From Larkinella rosea (lineage in GTDB: Bacteria; Bacteroidota; Bacteroidia; Cytophagales; Spirosomataceae), in the NCBI RefSeq assembly GCF_003858635.1, contig NZ_RQJO01000008.1, positions 1,054,001 to 1,118,000 on the forward strand: a stretch of 64,000 bases of DNA, in the 5' to 3' direction. Below are positions 52,001 through 59,086 of the stretch, piece after piece; positions within the stretch are counted from its first letter, which is position 1; each line of letters starts with the position of its first letter. The translations under genes and the position numbers were made by a program. Under the pieces are notes generated by a model, which saw only the letters and a program-made list of their open reading frames with translations, did no database searches and was not told the DNA's origin.

Positions 52001-52051
52001 TTCCAGGAGCGAATAAACCAGTTGAAACGGTTCCGCAGGGGAGACTTTCAT
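49040..52051 (-). CDS. SNF2-family DEAD/DEAH-type helicase/ATPase
   Basis: 1003 aa. The N-terminal half (about residues 1-540) is a family-specific extension with no named domain. The Snf2 core follows: motif I GCLADDMGLGKTVMTLTLLQ, motif Ia-like TLLVMPTSLLYNWELEAKRF, motif II as LDESQ (DESQ, not DEAH), motif III LILTGTPLENS, and the helicase C half with LVFSQFIKHLDVVQEYL, LISLKAGGLGHNLTAADYVF and DRAHRIGQKRTVFTYKFI. A DNA-translocating ATPase for DNA repair or transcription remodelling; no SWIM zinc finger is apparent. It lies downstream of dnaN, separated by a 350-bp gap with a long hairpin. Confidence 0.9.
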   Translation of the reverse strand: MKVSPAEPFQLVYSLLEHEFLGYLFEAFVVQLNARGELTLQNQTLSAKNAQEFASELDEADFELVRIIDEIQQDVILKKFNPKKLPAVDFFLKVYDTQKGDKELRDRICEYLEVRRALILERLADKQLYVMGNDGNPAWMSVERMPEKARVFFNFVRTETATEYFPIIKYLGERVEFQFKDALLICDEPAWMMVGKRLFHFDKNVDGKKLRPFLQKRNIVIPKNIEDQYYHRFVAPLIASYDVYARGFEIRSEVLPPAPVLTVSEHATSQRAVPSLFDQSVSNGDAYRNGHNPAERMNTVLTEMAHAAPVDDSQVVFDLLFQYGQFTFRYDGFTDSSNVSIEKKGDDYVFHKIRRDVRKEKSTLFWLKENGLELKDNGHSKLGKAAAFEWLQQNHNRLVEAGFQISQHANDAKRYFLGYSSIVVSINETRDWFDIYAKVQFGEFEIPFIKLRTLILNKKREFALPNGEIAVIPETWFTKYSELFAFMEHEVDSDRLVLHKHHIALVQELQEESLASAVISRKLEQLRSFEEINSHPLPKGFKGELRPYQKAGYDWLQFLNQYRFGGCLADDMGLGKTVMTLTLLQSQKEAGFTEPTLLVMPTSLLYNWELEAKRFTPDLRVMAYTGTYRDKNTAQFDGYDVILTSYGIVRIDIDLLKMYRFHYIILDESQAIKNPSSHITRAVMQLNSAHRLILTGTPLENSTMDLWTQMTFINPGLLGSQTFFRNEFQIPIEKKNDEQKTQRLYGIIKPFMLRRHKSQVARDLPEKVESVHYSDMSPEQEKQYEEAKSYYRNLILERIEEEGVAKSQMVVLQGLTKLRQIANHPRMIDETYEGNSGKLDDMVMRLEGAMADNHKILVFSQFIKHLDVVQEYLQERGIQYAYLDGSTQDRRGQVNLFQNNDSIKLFLISLKAGGLGHNLTAADYVFILDPWWNPAIEAQAIDRAHRIGQKRTVFTYKFISRNTVEEKILALQRSKQKLASDLITTEENFMKSLTKEDILTLLE

Positions 52052-52294
52052 AGTAAATTAAGGATCCGTATAAGTTGCTGACTGTCTGTCTCAAAATCGG
52101 GTAGGTTTCCAAAAATCCCCGTTTCCGGGCCGAACGGATAAGCTTCCAAAAAGAAAGCAAAATGAACGGTTTGCGGTCCGGCAATAATGAGCAACAAACT
52201 CAAATATACGAATAGGCACAAAAAAGACAAGCCCGAAACGCAGGTTCCGGGCTAGAAATGATTAAATGGGTCTTGAACCGCTCGGGCGGCCCCG

Positions 52295-52391
52295 TGGGAT
52301 TACGCAGATTCAAGGATTAAGAGGATGGCTGCCGCAACGCTACTTTTTATATCCTCTTAATCCTCTTAATCCTTGAATCCGCGTAATCCCA
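52295..52391. repeat. 32-bp near-perfect hairpin between dnaN and the SNF2 gene
   Basis: Arms 52295-52326 and 52360-52391 pair at 31 of 32 positions. The right arm is preceded by an extra copy of TCCTCTTAA. It lies in the 350-bp gap between two same-strand genes; apart from this the gap (52052-52401) holds nothing I can identify. Confidence 0.75.
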
Positions 52392-52401
52392 GTTCAGACG
52401 A

Positions 52402-53538
52402 TTATGCGTACGTATTCAGCATCACCGGCATGACCAGCATCAGGATGTCTTCGTTTTCTTCTTTATCGGCCGGAATGATCAGACCGGCGCGGTTGGGAGC
52501 CGACATTTCGAACGAGAGCATTTTGGCGCTCAGGTTGTTGAGCATTTCGGTCAGGAATTTGGCGTTGAAGCCAATTTCCAGCGGATCACCGTCGTAGTCG
52601 CAGAGCAGTTTTTCGTTGGCTTCGTTGCTGTAGTCCAGGTCTTCGGCGGAAATAGCCAGTGAATTGGTTTTGAGCGAGAGCCGGATTTGATGCGTCGTCC
52701 GGTTGGCGTAAATCATAATCCGCTTCAGCGAATTCAGCATATCTGTCCGGCCAATGGTCATCACGTTCGGGTTGTTGACCGGAATGGCGTTCTCGAAATC
52801 CGGAAACCGCTCGTCGATCAACCGGCAAATCATCTGCGTGGAACCCGCTGGCGAACCGGCAAAGGTAAACGACGCGTTCGACTGGCTGAATTCGGCTTTC
52901 ACCGGCGCAGCTTCGGGCAACGAGGCTTTCAGAAGCGTTAATGCTTTCCGCGGAATAATCATCGACGAATCGCTGGGCGAACTGATATCCGTCCGGCGGT
53001 AGCGAATCAGCCGGTGACCGTCCGTAGCCACGAATGTCGCACTTTCGGCCGTCAGTTGCAGATAAACCCCCGTCATGGCCGGGCGCAGATCGTCGGTACT
53101 GGTGGCAAAAACCGTATTGTTGATGGCGCTCAGCAGCGCATCCGATGACAGTTCGACCGAAAGACTCCGGTTAACCGTTGGGATTTTGGGAAAATCAATC
53201 GGGTTTTCGCCCGACAATTTATAGCGACCGTTGTCGGTCAGAATTTCCGTTCCGAACGTCTCGGTATTGACGTTAAACGTAATGGGTTGTTCGGGCAAAC
53301 CGCGCAGCGTGTCGAGCAGCAGTTTGGCCGGTATAGCAATGGCTCCCTTCTCCGACGACTCGACAGCGATGTTCGTGATCATGGTCGTTTGGAGGTCAGA
53401 AGCCGTGACGGTCAGAATGTCGTCTTCCAGCTTAAACAGAAAATTTTCCAGAATCGGCACAATCGGGTTCGTTGCCACCACACCGTTGATGGCCGAAAGT
53501 TGCTTGAGTAATACGGAGGAGGAAACGATGAATTTCAT
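52402..53538 (-). CDS. dnaN: DNA polymerase III sliding clamp (beta subunit)
   Basis: 378 aa from the ATG at 53538 (MKFIVSSSVLLKQLSAINGV). The ring-forming processivity clamp of DNA polymerase III. Three similar domains are visible: the first with NPIVPILENFLFKLEDD, the second starting LLSAINNTVFATSTDDLRPA, with the typical MTGVYLQLTAESATFVATDGHRL, and the third with the C-terminal MLVMPVML, which forms part of the binding pocket for partner proteins. Located directly after gldG on the same strand, an order common in Bacteroidota. Confidence 0.95.
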   Translation of the reverse strand: MKFIVSSSVLLKQLSAINGVVATNPIVPILENFLFKLEDDILTVTASDLQTTMITNIAVESSEKGAIAIPAKLLLDTLRGLPEQPITFNVNTETFGTEILTDNGRYKLSGENPIDFPKIPTVNRSLSVELSSDALLSAINNTVFATSTDDLRPAMTGVYLQLTAESATFVATDGHRLIRYRRTDISSPSDSSMIIPRKALTLLKASLPEAAPVKAEFSQSNASFTFAGSPAGSTQMICRLIDERFPDFENAIPVNNPNVMTIGRTDMLNSLKRIMIYANRTTHQIRLSLKTNSLAISAEDLDYSNEANEKLLCDYDGDPLEIGFNAKFLTEMLNNLSAKMLSFEMSAPNRAGLIIPADKEENEDILMLVMPVMLNTYA

Positions 53539-53573
53539 ATGCAAATTGTTTGGGGCCAATAGTCCAATGAGAA

Positions 53574-53581
53574 CAAAAGTA
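53574..53581 (-). promoter_or_regulatory. Possible -7 element of dnaN
   Basis: TACTTTTG on the minus strand matches TAnnTTTG, about 36 bp before the dnaN ATG at 53538. No TTG at the -33 position. Confidence 0.35.
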
Positions 53582-53597
53582 GGAAAAATAGTCGAAA

Positions 53598-53728
53598 TTT
53601 TAGAGGTTATTTCGCAGAGTTTAGCGGAGAAAATTAGAGTTAAACAGAGTTTATATTTTTTTCTCCGCTTAGCTCTTTTTACTCCCCTAAACCGCCGGGC
53701 GGCCCCGTCCGCGAAATAACCTCTAAAA
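53598..53728. repeat. Nested hairpins between gldG and dnaN
   Basis: Outer arms TTTTAGAGGTTATTTCGC at 53598-53615 and GCGAAATAACCTCTAAAA at 53711-53728 pair perfectly over 18 bp. Inside is a second stem, AGCGGAGAAA/TTTCTCCGCT (about 53623-53632 and 53660-53669). It fills the entire gap between the gldG stop and the dnaN promoter. Confidence 0.7.
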
Positions 53729-53730
53729 CG

Positions 53731-55386
53731 CTACGCGTACTTTCTTCTGCGGACGAATTGCCACAGAACACCCGTGAAAGCGACCAAAGCCGCTGGCCCC
53801 AGCAGGTTCAGAAGTTGCCATTGGGTACGCTCTTCTTTCATCCGGATTTTATCCAACGGTCGGAGCGTCACCTGCCGCGTGCGGGCAGTGATGATGCCGT
53901 TGTCATCCATCAGGTAATTGACCGCGTTGACCACGAAATCCTTGTTGGCGAAGGTGTTTTTCGAAAACCGCTCATAGCCGAGCGGGTAGGGCGTGTTATT
54001 GCGGTAATTCATATCGTTGACGAGCAGATCGCCGTCGGTACAAACCACAATTTTAGTGGCCGTTCCCTGGGCTTTAAAAGCCGCAGCCCGCGGGTCGCCG
54101 GGCAGAATCCGGTTGGTATAGAGTGACTGAAATCGCCCTTCCAGCAGGCAGGCAATGAGCTTGACGCCGTCGTTGTAGGTGCGCGGATCGGGTTGCTGAC
54201 GGGCTTCGTTGTAGCTCACCAGCGCGGGCGCTTTCAGGATTTTGGTGTATTGTGACGTCATCAGCAAAGGCGTTTTGGCAATGCCCACGGCCTGAACGGT
54301 GTCGAGGGTGCTGGTAAACCGGCTGTAAATCGCGTCGAGATTGCGCACAATCGGGCTTTTACCAAAGGTGTTGATCAACGGGAAAAACCGCCAGGGCAGC
54401 ATCTGGACATTCGGTTTGTCGCCCATATCGCCCACGTTCAGCGGAATTAACGCGCAGCTCAAGTCCTTGATAATGTCGTTGTTGACCCGAACGCCCCAGC
54501 GAAAAAACAGATCGTTCAGGTTCAGGTCGAGCGGTTGAGCGTAGGTCCCTTCCCGACCGACGCTGTCGATTTTCAGGCCATCGACAAAAAACAGCGCCTT
54601 GCCGCCGTTGACCACAAACTGGTCGATCTTGTATTTATCGGCTTCGGAAAACGCGCGGTCGGGTTTGGGAACGATCAAACCGTCCAGCCCTACCAAATCG
54701 CGGGAATCCTGCAAATTAATTAGTTTGATGTCGTAAAATTCCTGGAGCGTCGCCAGTAGATCCGATAACCGGAGCGGTTCGACATTCGTGTAGGAAACCG
54801 CCACACCCAGCACTTTTTTCTCCTTGATCGTCAGCCGCCGGATGGCCGACGCCAGCTCGTACTCCACGTTTTCAATCGACTGATTGAGCTGTTCTTCCTT
54901 TGAATTGGAGCGGTTTCCCCGCAACAATAAAACCGGTTGTTCCCGGCCTTTGTAAGACACCACCGCCCACGGGAAAATCAGTTGTTCGGTTCGTTGATTA
55001 CCATCGGTGTTAGAAACCAGGCTGGTCGGCGAGAGTCCTTTCTGAAGTAATTGGGTCTGAAATTCCGCCCGCTTTTTAGCGTCCGGATTGGCAGTTGGAT
55101 CGATAAACCGGTAGGTCAGATCCTGGCTGGCCCGCGCCTGAAACTCGGCCAAGGTTTCCCGAATGCTGGTTTCCAGGCGTTTGAAAGCGGGAGGCAGATT
55201 GCCCTTCAGGTAGACGTTGACGTGGATGTCATCGTCGAGGTTCGCCAGCAGATTATCGGTGGCTTCCGACAGCGTATACCGGCCTTCCTGCGTCAGATCG
55301 ACCCGAAAAAACAGAAAAGACGACAGTAAATTGACGACAACCAGAACGGCCAGGACGATACCGAAACGAAAAACGAATGACTTCAT
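53731..55386 (-). CDS. gldG: Gliding motility-associated ABC transporter substrate-binding protein GldG
   Basis: 551 aa. N-terminal transmembrane helix (about residues 6-30), a large periplasmic part of the GldG/ABC_transp_aux type (LTYRFIDPTANPDAKKRAEF, VLGVAVSYTNVEPLRLSDLL, KALFFVDGLKIDSVGREG, TKIVVCTDGDLLVND) and a C-terminal helix (about 525-545) before a basic tail. With GldF and the ATPase GldA it forms an ABC complex required for gliding and, in Flavobacterium, for the type IX secretion machinery. gldF, normally adjacent upstream, is not beside it here; the next gene upstream is on the opposite strand. Confidence 0.9.
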   Translation of the reverse strand: MKSFVFRFGIVLAVLVVVNLLSSFLFFRVDLTQEGRYTLSEATDNLLANLDDDIHVNVYLKGNLPPAFKRLETSIRETLAEFQARASQDLTYRFIDPTANPDAKKRAEFQTQLLQKGLSPTSLVSNTDGNQRTEQLIFPWAVVSYKGREQPVLLLRGNRSNSKEEQLNQSIENVEYELASAIRRLTIKEKKVLGVAVSYTNVEPLRLSDLLATLQEFYDIKLINLQDSRDLVGLDGLIVPKPDRAFSEADKYKIDQFVVNGGKALFFVDGLKIDSVGREGTYAQPLDLNLNDLFFRWGVRVNNDIIKDLSCALIPLNVGDMGDKPNVQMLPWRFFPLINTFGKSPIVRNLDAIYSRFTSTLDTVQAVGIAKTPLLMTSQYTKILKAPALVSYNEARQQPDPRTYNDGVKLIACLLEGRFQSLYTNRILPGDPRAAAFKAQGTATKIVVCTDGDLLVNDMNYRNNTPYPLGYERFSKNTFANKDFVVNAVNYLMDDNGIITARTRQVTLRPLDKIRMKEERTQWQLLNLLGPAALVAFTGVLWQFVRRRKYA

Positions 55387-55548
55387 ACCTGCGTAAAACG
55401 CTGAAAGCAGTTAAGTTGTGCGAAAGTAGAAGAAAAAATGACGACCCGCGCGATTGATTTTCTGCTAATTTTTTCGAAACCGGCGTAGGGGGAACGGCCG
55501 GGATGACGGTCTTAGGGTCGTAAACAACACTACTACTGAAACATTGTT

Positions 55549-56094
55549 ATGAATTACCGTCACACATTTCTCTTGCTGTTTCTGCTGGAATTGACCAGCG
55601 TACTGATCCCGGCTTTTGCCGAAATGCGCGAATTTCCGGTTCCACCACCGGCGCCCAACCGGCTGTTTTACATTCAGCGGAGCAACAACACCAATACCGT
55701 TATTTACGAAGCGAATGTTACGGCCAACCGGCAACTCGATGCGGACGATCCGGTCAATGTTTACTGGATTCGATATGCTGAACATGGGCAACGCGAATCG
55801 CTGTCGCTGTTTCAGTGGAAAATGGCGTACGGTTACAAGCACAAGGCGGTGAACCACAGCGAGAACCATTTTGAAATTTACCTGAATGCGTTCAAAAAAC
55901 GCACGATCTGGGTGGATTTTCAGCAGGGAAAACCAATGGCCCTGACGACCATCAACGGCCGGAAAGCGTGTTTGCAAAAGGTATTTGTGCAGATTGAACC
56001 CGGCTCCGGGCTGATTCCGAAAGTGCAGTACGTCGAACTGTTCGGGATCGATCCGGTGGCTGGCATACCGGTTTACGAACGGATGCTGGTGTAG
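55549..56094 (+). CDS. Exported DUF4833 protein
   Basis: 181 aa with a signal peptide (LLLFLLELTSVLIPAFA). Mature part: APNRLFYIQRSNNTNTVIYE and DDPVNVYWIRYAEHGQRESL, then MAYGYKHKA and LQKVFVQIEPGSGLIPKVQY, which together match the DUF4833 family. No known function; periplasmic, beta-rich. Divergent from gldG. Confidence 0.8.
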   Translation: MNYRHTFLLLFLLELTSVLIPAFAEMREFPVPPPAPNRLFYIQRSNNTNTVIYEANVTANRQLDADDPVNVYWIRYAEHGQRESLSLFQWKMAYGYKHKAVNHSENHFEIYLNAFKKRTIWVDFQQGKPMALTTINGRKACLQKVFVQIEPGSGLIPKVQYVELFGIDPVAGIPVYERMLV

Positions 56095-56124
56095 GAGTAA
56101 CGGGTGAATGAGGCCGCCACGCGG

Positions 56125-56184
56125 TGTAAAATGCGAAATGCAAAAGTGTGCTGTTTTGCGCACTTTTGCATTTCGCATTTTACA
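56125..56184. repeat. Hairpin of 24 perfect base pairs (27 with a GU pair)
   Basis: Arms 56125-56148 and 56161-56184 are exact inverse copies; TGC/GCG extends the stem, leaving a 6-nt loop. It lies between the DUF4833 stop and the methyltransferase start, on the same strand, so it would be transcribed as a leader or intercistronic structure. No U-tract. Confidence 0.75.
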
Positions 56185-56217
56185 TTTGGCATTCTGTTAA
56201 CGTTTTTCAACACACTA

Positions 56218-57270
56218 ATGCAGGAAACACCCCAATCCGATCTTGCCCCCATTACCCGACACCTGCGCGCCATGTTTGGCTCCCGTCTGTTGATTGCCGC
56301 CGTTCATCACCTGAATGTTCTGGAAGAACTGAGTAACGGCCCGCTGTCGGTGGCCGACCTTCGTAGCCGCATTGGGTTGAAAGAACGCCCGGCCGCCGTG
56401 CTTTTCCCGGCTTTGTGTGCAATGGAAATGCTGGAATACGACGAATCCGGCAACCTTCGGGTGACGGAGCTGGGCCGCTACCTGACCCAAAATCAGGTGC
56501 CGAATCTGATCGGTTATGTTGGTTTGGAAAAAAACGATCCGGGCGTGCTCGAAATGGCGGTTCGGTTGAAAAACGACGGGCCTTTGGATACATCGGGCGG
56601 TATTTCGTACGTGAAAGAGGGGGATGACCCGTCGCCGATGGACGATGCTGAATTGTCGCGGATGTTCACGCTGGCGCTGGCCGGCCGGGCCCAGAAACTC
56701 TCCCCCATTGTGGCCGCCAATCTGCCGAAAAGCAAGGGACATTTGCTCGATGTTGCAGGCGGAACCGGTTTTTATACGTTTGAGTGGCTGCTGCTGAATC
56801 AGCAAGCTACGGCGACCATTCTGGATCGTCCGGCGGTTTTGTCGGTTGCCACCGAATTACTCGAAGCATTTAGTAAAAGTGGCCGTCCGGGAGCCGAAAC
56901 CGTCAAAAACCGGATAACATTCCAACCTGGAGACATGCTGGCGGACGAACTGCCGCAAACCGATCTGCTCCTGGCTGCCAGCCTTTTCCACGACTGGCCG
57001 ACCGAAACCTGCCAACCCCTGGCCGACCGGTTTGCGGCTGCCATCCGGCCGGGGGGTGAACTCTGGGTGCATGATGCTTTTCTGAACGACGCGCTGGATG
57101 GGCCGCTGGCCGTGACCGACTATTCGGCGCAACTGTTTTGGGCGACCAAAGGCCGGTGCTATAGCCGCCGGGAATACCGCGAGTGGTTTGCAAAAGCCGG
57201 GCTGGACCCGACCAGCGAAAACATTCCAACGCAGATGGATTATGGGCTGATTTGGGCAATTAAACCATAA
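56218..57270 (+). CDS. O-methyltransferase of the acetylserotonin/hydroxyneurosporene type
   Basis: 350 aa from the ATG at 56218. The frame stays open back to 56104 only because it reads through the hairpin. The N-terminal winged-helix dimerisation domain is clear (about residues 10-95; LLIAAVHHLNVLEELSNGPL, SVADLRSRIGLKE). The SAM-binding domain has GHLLDVAGGTGFYTFEWLL and later DLLLAASLFHDWPTETCQPL with the catalytic His, then GGELWVHDAFLND. Small-molecule O-methylation; substrate not predictable. A strong terminator follows. Confidence 0.85.
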   Translation: MQETPQSDLAPITRHLRAMFGSRLLIAAVHHLNVLEELSNGPLSVADLRSRIGLKERPAAVLFPALCAMEMLEYDESGNLRVTELGRYLTQNQVPNLIGYVGLEKNDPGVLEMAVRLKNDGPLDTSGGISYVKEGDDPSPMDDAELSRMFTLALAGRAQKLSPIVAANLPKSKGHLLDVAGGTGFYTFEWLLLNQQATATILDRPAVLSVATELLEAFSKSGRPGAETVKNRITFQPGDMLADELPQTDLLLAASLFHDWPTETCQPLADRFAAAIRPGGELWVHDAFLNDALDGPLAVTDYSAQLFWATKGRCYSRREYREWFAKAGLDPTSENIPTQMDYGLIWAIKP

Positions 57271-57311
57271 GGAGCCAGTCTGCAACTTCTGCAACTTACT
57301 TGTTAAAACAG

Positions 57312-57357
57312 CGAAGCGACCCGCAATTTTGCTTAAGCAGAATTGCGGGTCGCTTCG
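57312..57357 (+). terminator. Terminator hairpin after the methyltransferase
   Basis: 21-bp arms (57312-57332 and 57337-57357) with one mismatch and a 4-nt loop (TTAA). The stem is G+C-rich in the middle. It lies 40 bp after the stop codon and before the response-regulator gene. Confidence 0.75.
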
Positions 57358-57457
57358 TTAAGTAAAAAACTGTCTTATAATTAGTAATTTCTCCCAATTC
57401 TAGTTAAACTAAAGTTGGAAACAATTCTATTTTGTATAGAAATAATGATGAAGTAGT

Positions 57458-57907
57458 ATGAAAACGATGACAGACCTCCATCTGTTTGCCAGGAATGAAT
57501 CTGATCCGATCAGTATTCTCGTAGTTGAAGACAATCTCAATGACCAATTGATACTACACTATTTATTGCGAAAGCAAATTCCGGGCGTTTTACCGGTTGG
57601 TGCGACTTCGGTGGAGCAAGCCATTACGTGTCTGACGAATTGCCACACGCAGCGATTTCCGCTTCCGGTACTTATTTTACTGGATCTATATTTACCCCGC
57701 CGGGATGATGGCTGGAAGCTGTTGCGCCAACTTCGGGCGCACCCGATTTATCAGCATATTCCGGTTGTGATGGTTAGTTCCTCAACGGATTTACACGACA
57801 TTGAACAGTCTTATTCATGGGGTGCCTGCAAGTACATGATCAAACCGGTCACGCTGGAAGAATGGGAGGAAATGTTGCAGTCGATTCCGCAATTATTCAG
57901 GACATAG
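57458..57907 (+). CDS. Single-domain response regulator (CheY-like)
   Basis: 149 aa; a second in-frame ATG lies three codons in. One receiver domain only: the acidic pair in ILVVEDNLNDQLIL (about residues 21-34), the phospho-acceptor Asp in LILLDLYLPRRDDGW, Ser in VVMVSSSTDLHD (T/S position) and the invariant Lys in YMIKPVTLEEW. No output domain, so it probably acts by protein contact or in a phosphorelay. No kinase gene is adjacent. Confidence 0.9.
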   Translation: MKTMTDLHLFARNESDPISILVVEDNLNDQLILHYLLRKQIPGVLPVGATSVEQAITCLTNCHTQRFPLPVLILLDLYLPRRDDGWKLLRQLRAHPIYQHIPVVMVSSSTDLHDIEQSYSWGACKYMIKPVTLEEWEEMLQSIPQLFRT

Positions 57908-57911
57908 GTGG

Positions 57912-59039
57912 TTATTGCTTCAACTGACCGGCTTTTTTCAACAATTCGACAACGCGCTCGACCGGCAGTTGCGTTACCTCGTAGCCGTTACTCGTCGTCA
58001 TGGAGCGGGCGGCAAAGAGGGAGTTGATGATGGCTTCCTCCGTCGCTTCGATCGCGGCCATGAAGCAGGGCGACGCATCGTCGTTGCGGAGCAGTTTCAT
58101 CTCATCAATGCTGCTTTTTGACGTATTCGGAATGCGATTGGCCGTTGAGACGGCAATGACGTAATCACCACTGCCGTTGGAGGCAATGCCGCCCGTGCGG
58201 GCCATGCCCATGAACGCCCGTTTGGCCAGTCGTTTCAGATTCCGGGCATCCAGCGGGGCGTCGGTCAGGACCACCATCATGCACGAACCGTCGAGTTTTT
58301 CCCTGAACGAAAACTTACCCAGTTCCACGCCAACGGGCACGCCCGCAATTTGTAAAACACCCCCGAAATTGGTCTGTACCAGCACGCCAACCGTGTAACC
58401 GCCGAGCGAAACCGGGAGTTTTCGGGATGCGGTTCCGATGCCTCCTTTGAATCCAAAACAAACCGTACCGGTTCCGGCACCCACGTTGCCCTCTTCAACC
58501 GCACCGGTTTTGGCTTTTTGGATGGCTTCCAGCACGTGTTGTTTCGTGACAGGGCGGCTCCGGATGTCGTTCAAACCACCGTCGTTGGTTTCGCCCACCA
58601 CCGGATTCAGGGAGCGGACCTGTTCGTTGCCGGGTTGCGCCAGTGTATAATCGATAACGGCATCAGCCGCCGTCGGAACACCCAGGGTATTGGTCAGCAC
58701 GATGGGCGTTTCGAGCGTGCCGAGTTCCTCAACCTGGGTGTAGCCCGCCAGTTTGCCAAAACCGTTGCCGATGTAAATAGCCGCCGGACATTTCTCCTGA
58801 AACAGATTGCCTTCGTGCGGCAAAATGGCCGTTACGCCCGTCCGAACGCGCTGCCCTTCCAGCAACGTCACCTGCCCGACCCGCACGCCCGGCACATCGG
58901 TGATGGCATTCCGCGCGCCGGTGGGAATAACCCCGAATCGAATGCCGTAGTCGCGGGGGCGTTTGGAGGGTTGGGCCATTAACGTAAAGCTGGCGATGAA
59001 GCAAAAAGCCGTCAGGAATACACAGAAAGCGGTTTTCAT
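57912..59039 (-). CDS. P1/S58-family aminopeptidase (DmpA/BapA type), exported
   Basis: 375 aa from the ATG at 59039 with a signal peptide (FCVFLTAFCFIASFTLMAQ). This Ntn-type family self-cleaves before a nucleophilic Ser. Visible: RFGVIPTGARNAITDVPGVR and LPHEGNLFQEKCPAAIYIG, GYTQVEELGTLETPIVLTNT, and the nucleophile region KLDGSCMMVVLTDAPLDARN, with Ser after Gly as in DmpA. GIASNGSGDYVIAVST is the matching C-terminal strand. It releases N-terminal residues, including D-amino acids or beta-amino acids in relatives. It lies 47 bp after the DUF418 gene on the same strand. Confidence 0.85.
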   Translation of the reverse strand: MKTAFCVFLTAFCFIASFTLMAQPSKRPRDYGIRFGVIPTGARNAITDVPGVRVGQVTLLEGQRVRTGVTAILPHEGNLFQEKCPAAIYIGNGFGKLAGYTQVEELGTLETPIVLTNTLGVPTAADAVIDYTLAQPGNEQVRSLNPVVGETNDGGLNDIRSRPVTKQHVLEAIQKAKTGAVEEGNVGAGTGTVCFGFKGGIGTASRKLPVSLGGYTVGVLVQTNFGGVLQIAGVPVGVELGKFSFREKLDGSCMMVVLTDAPLDARNLKRLAKRAFMGMARTGGIASNGSGDYVIAVSTANRIPNTSKSSIDEMKLLRNDDASPCFMAAIEATEEAIINSLFAARSMTTSNGYEVTQLPVERVVELLKKAGQLKQ

Positions 59040-59086
59040 CCTGTAAAATACAGATTGGAGCGGTTTTTTGCAAAACGCATTTTTCG

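Noticed and set aside
13674-56184. CRISPR array
   Set aside because: The repeats seen are single hairpins or pairs; no regularly spaced direct repeats with unique spacers.
56104-56217. Upstream start for the O-methyltransferase
   Set aside because: The extra residues are a translation of the long hairpin; the ATG at 56218 gives a normal N terminus.
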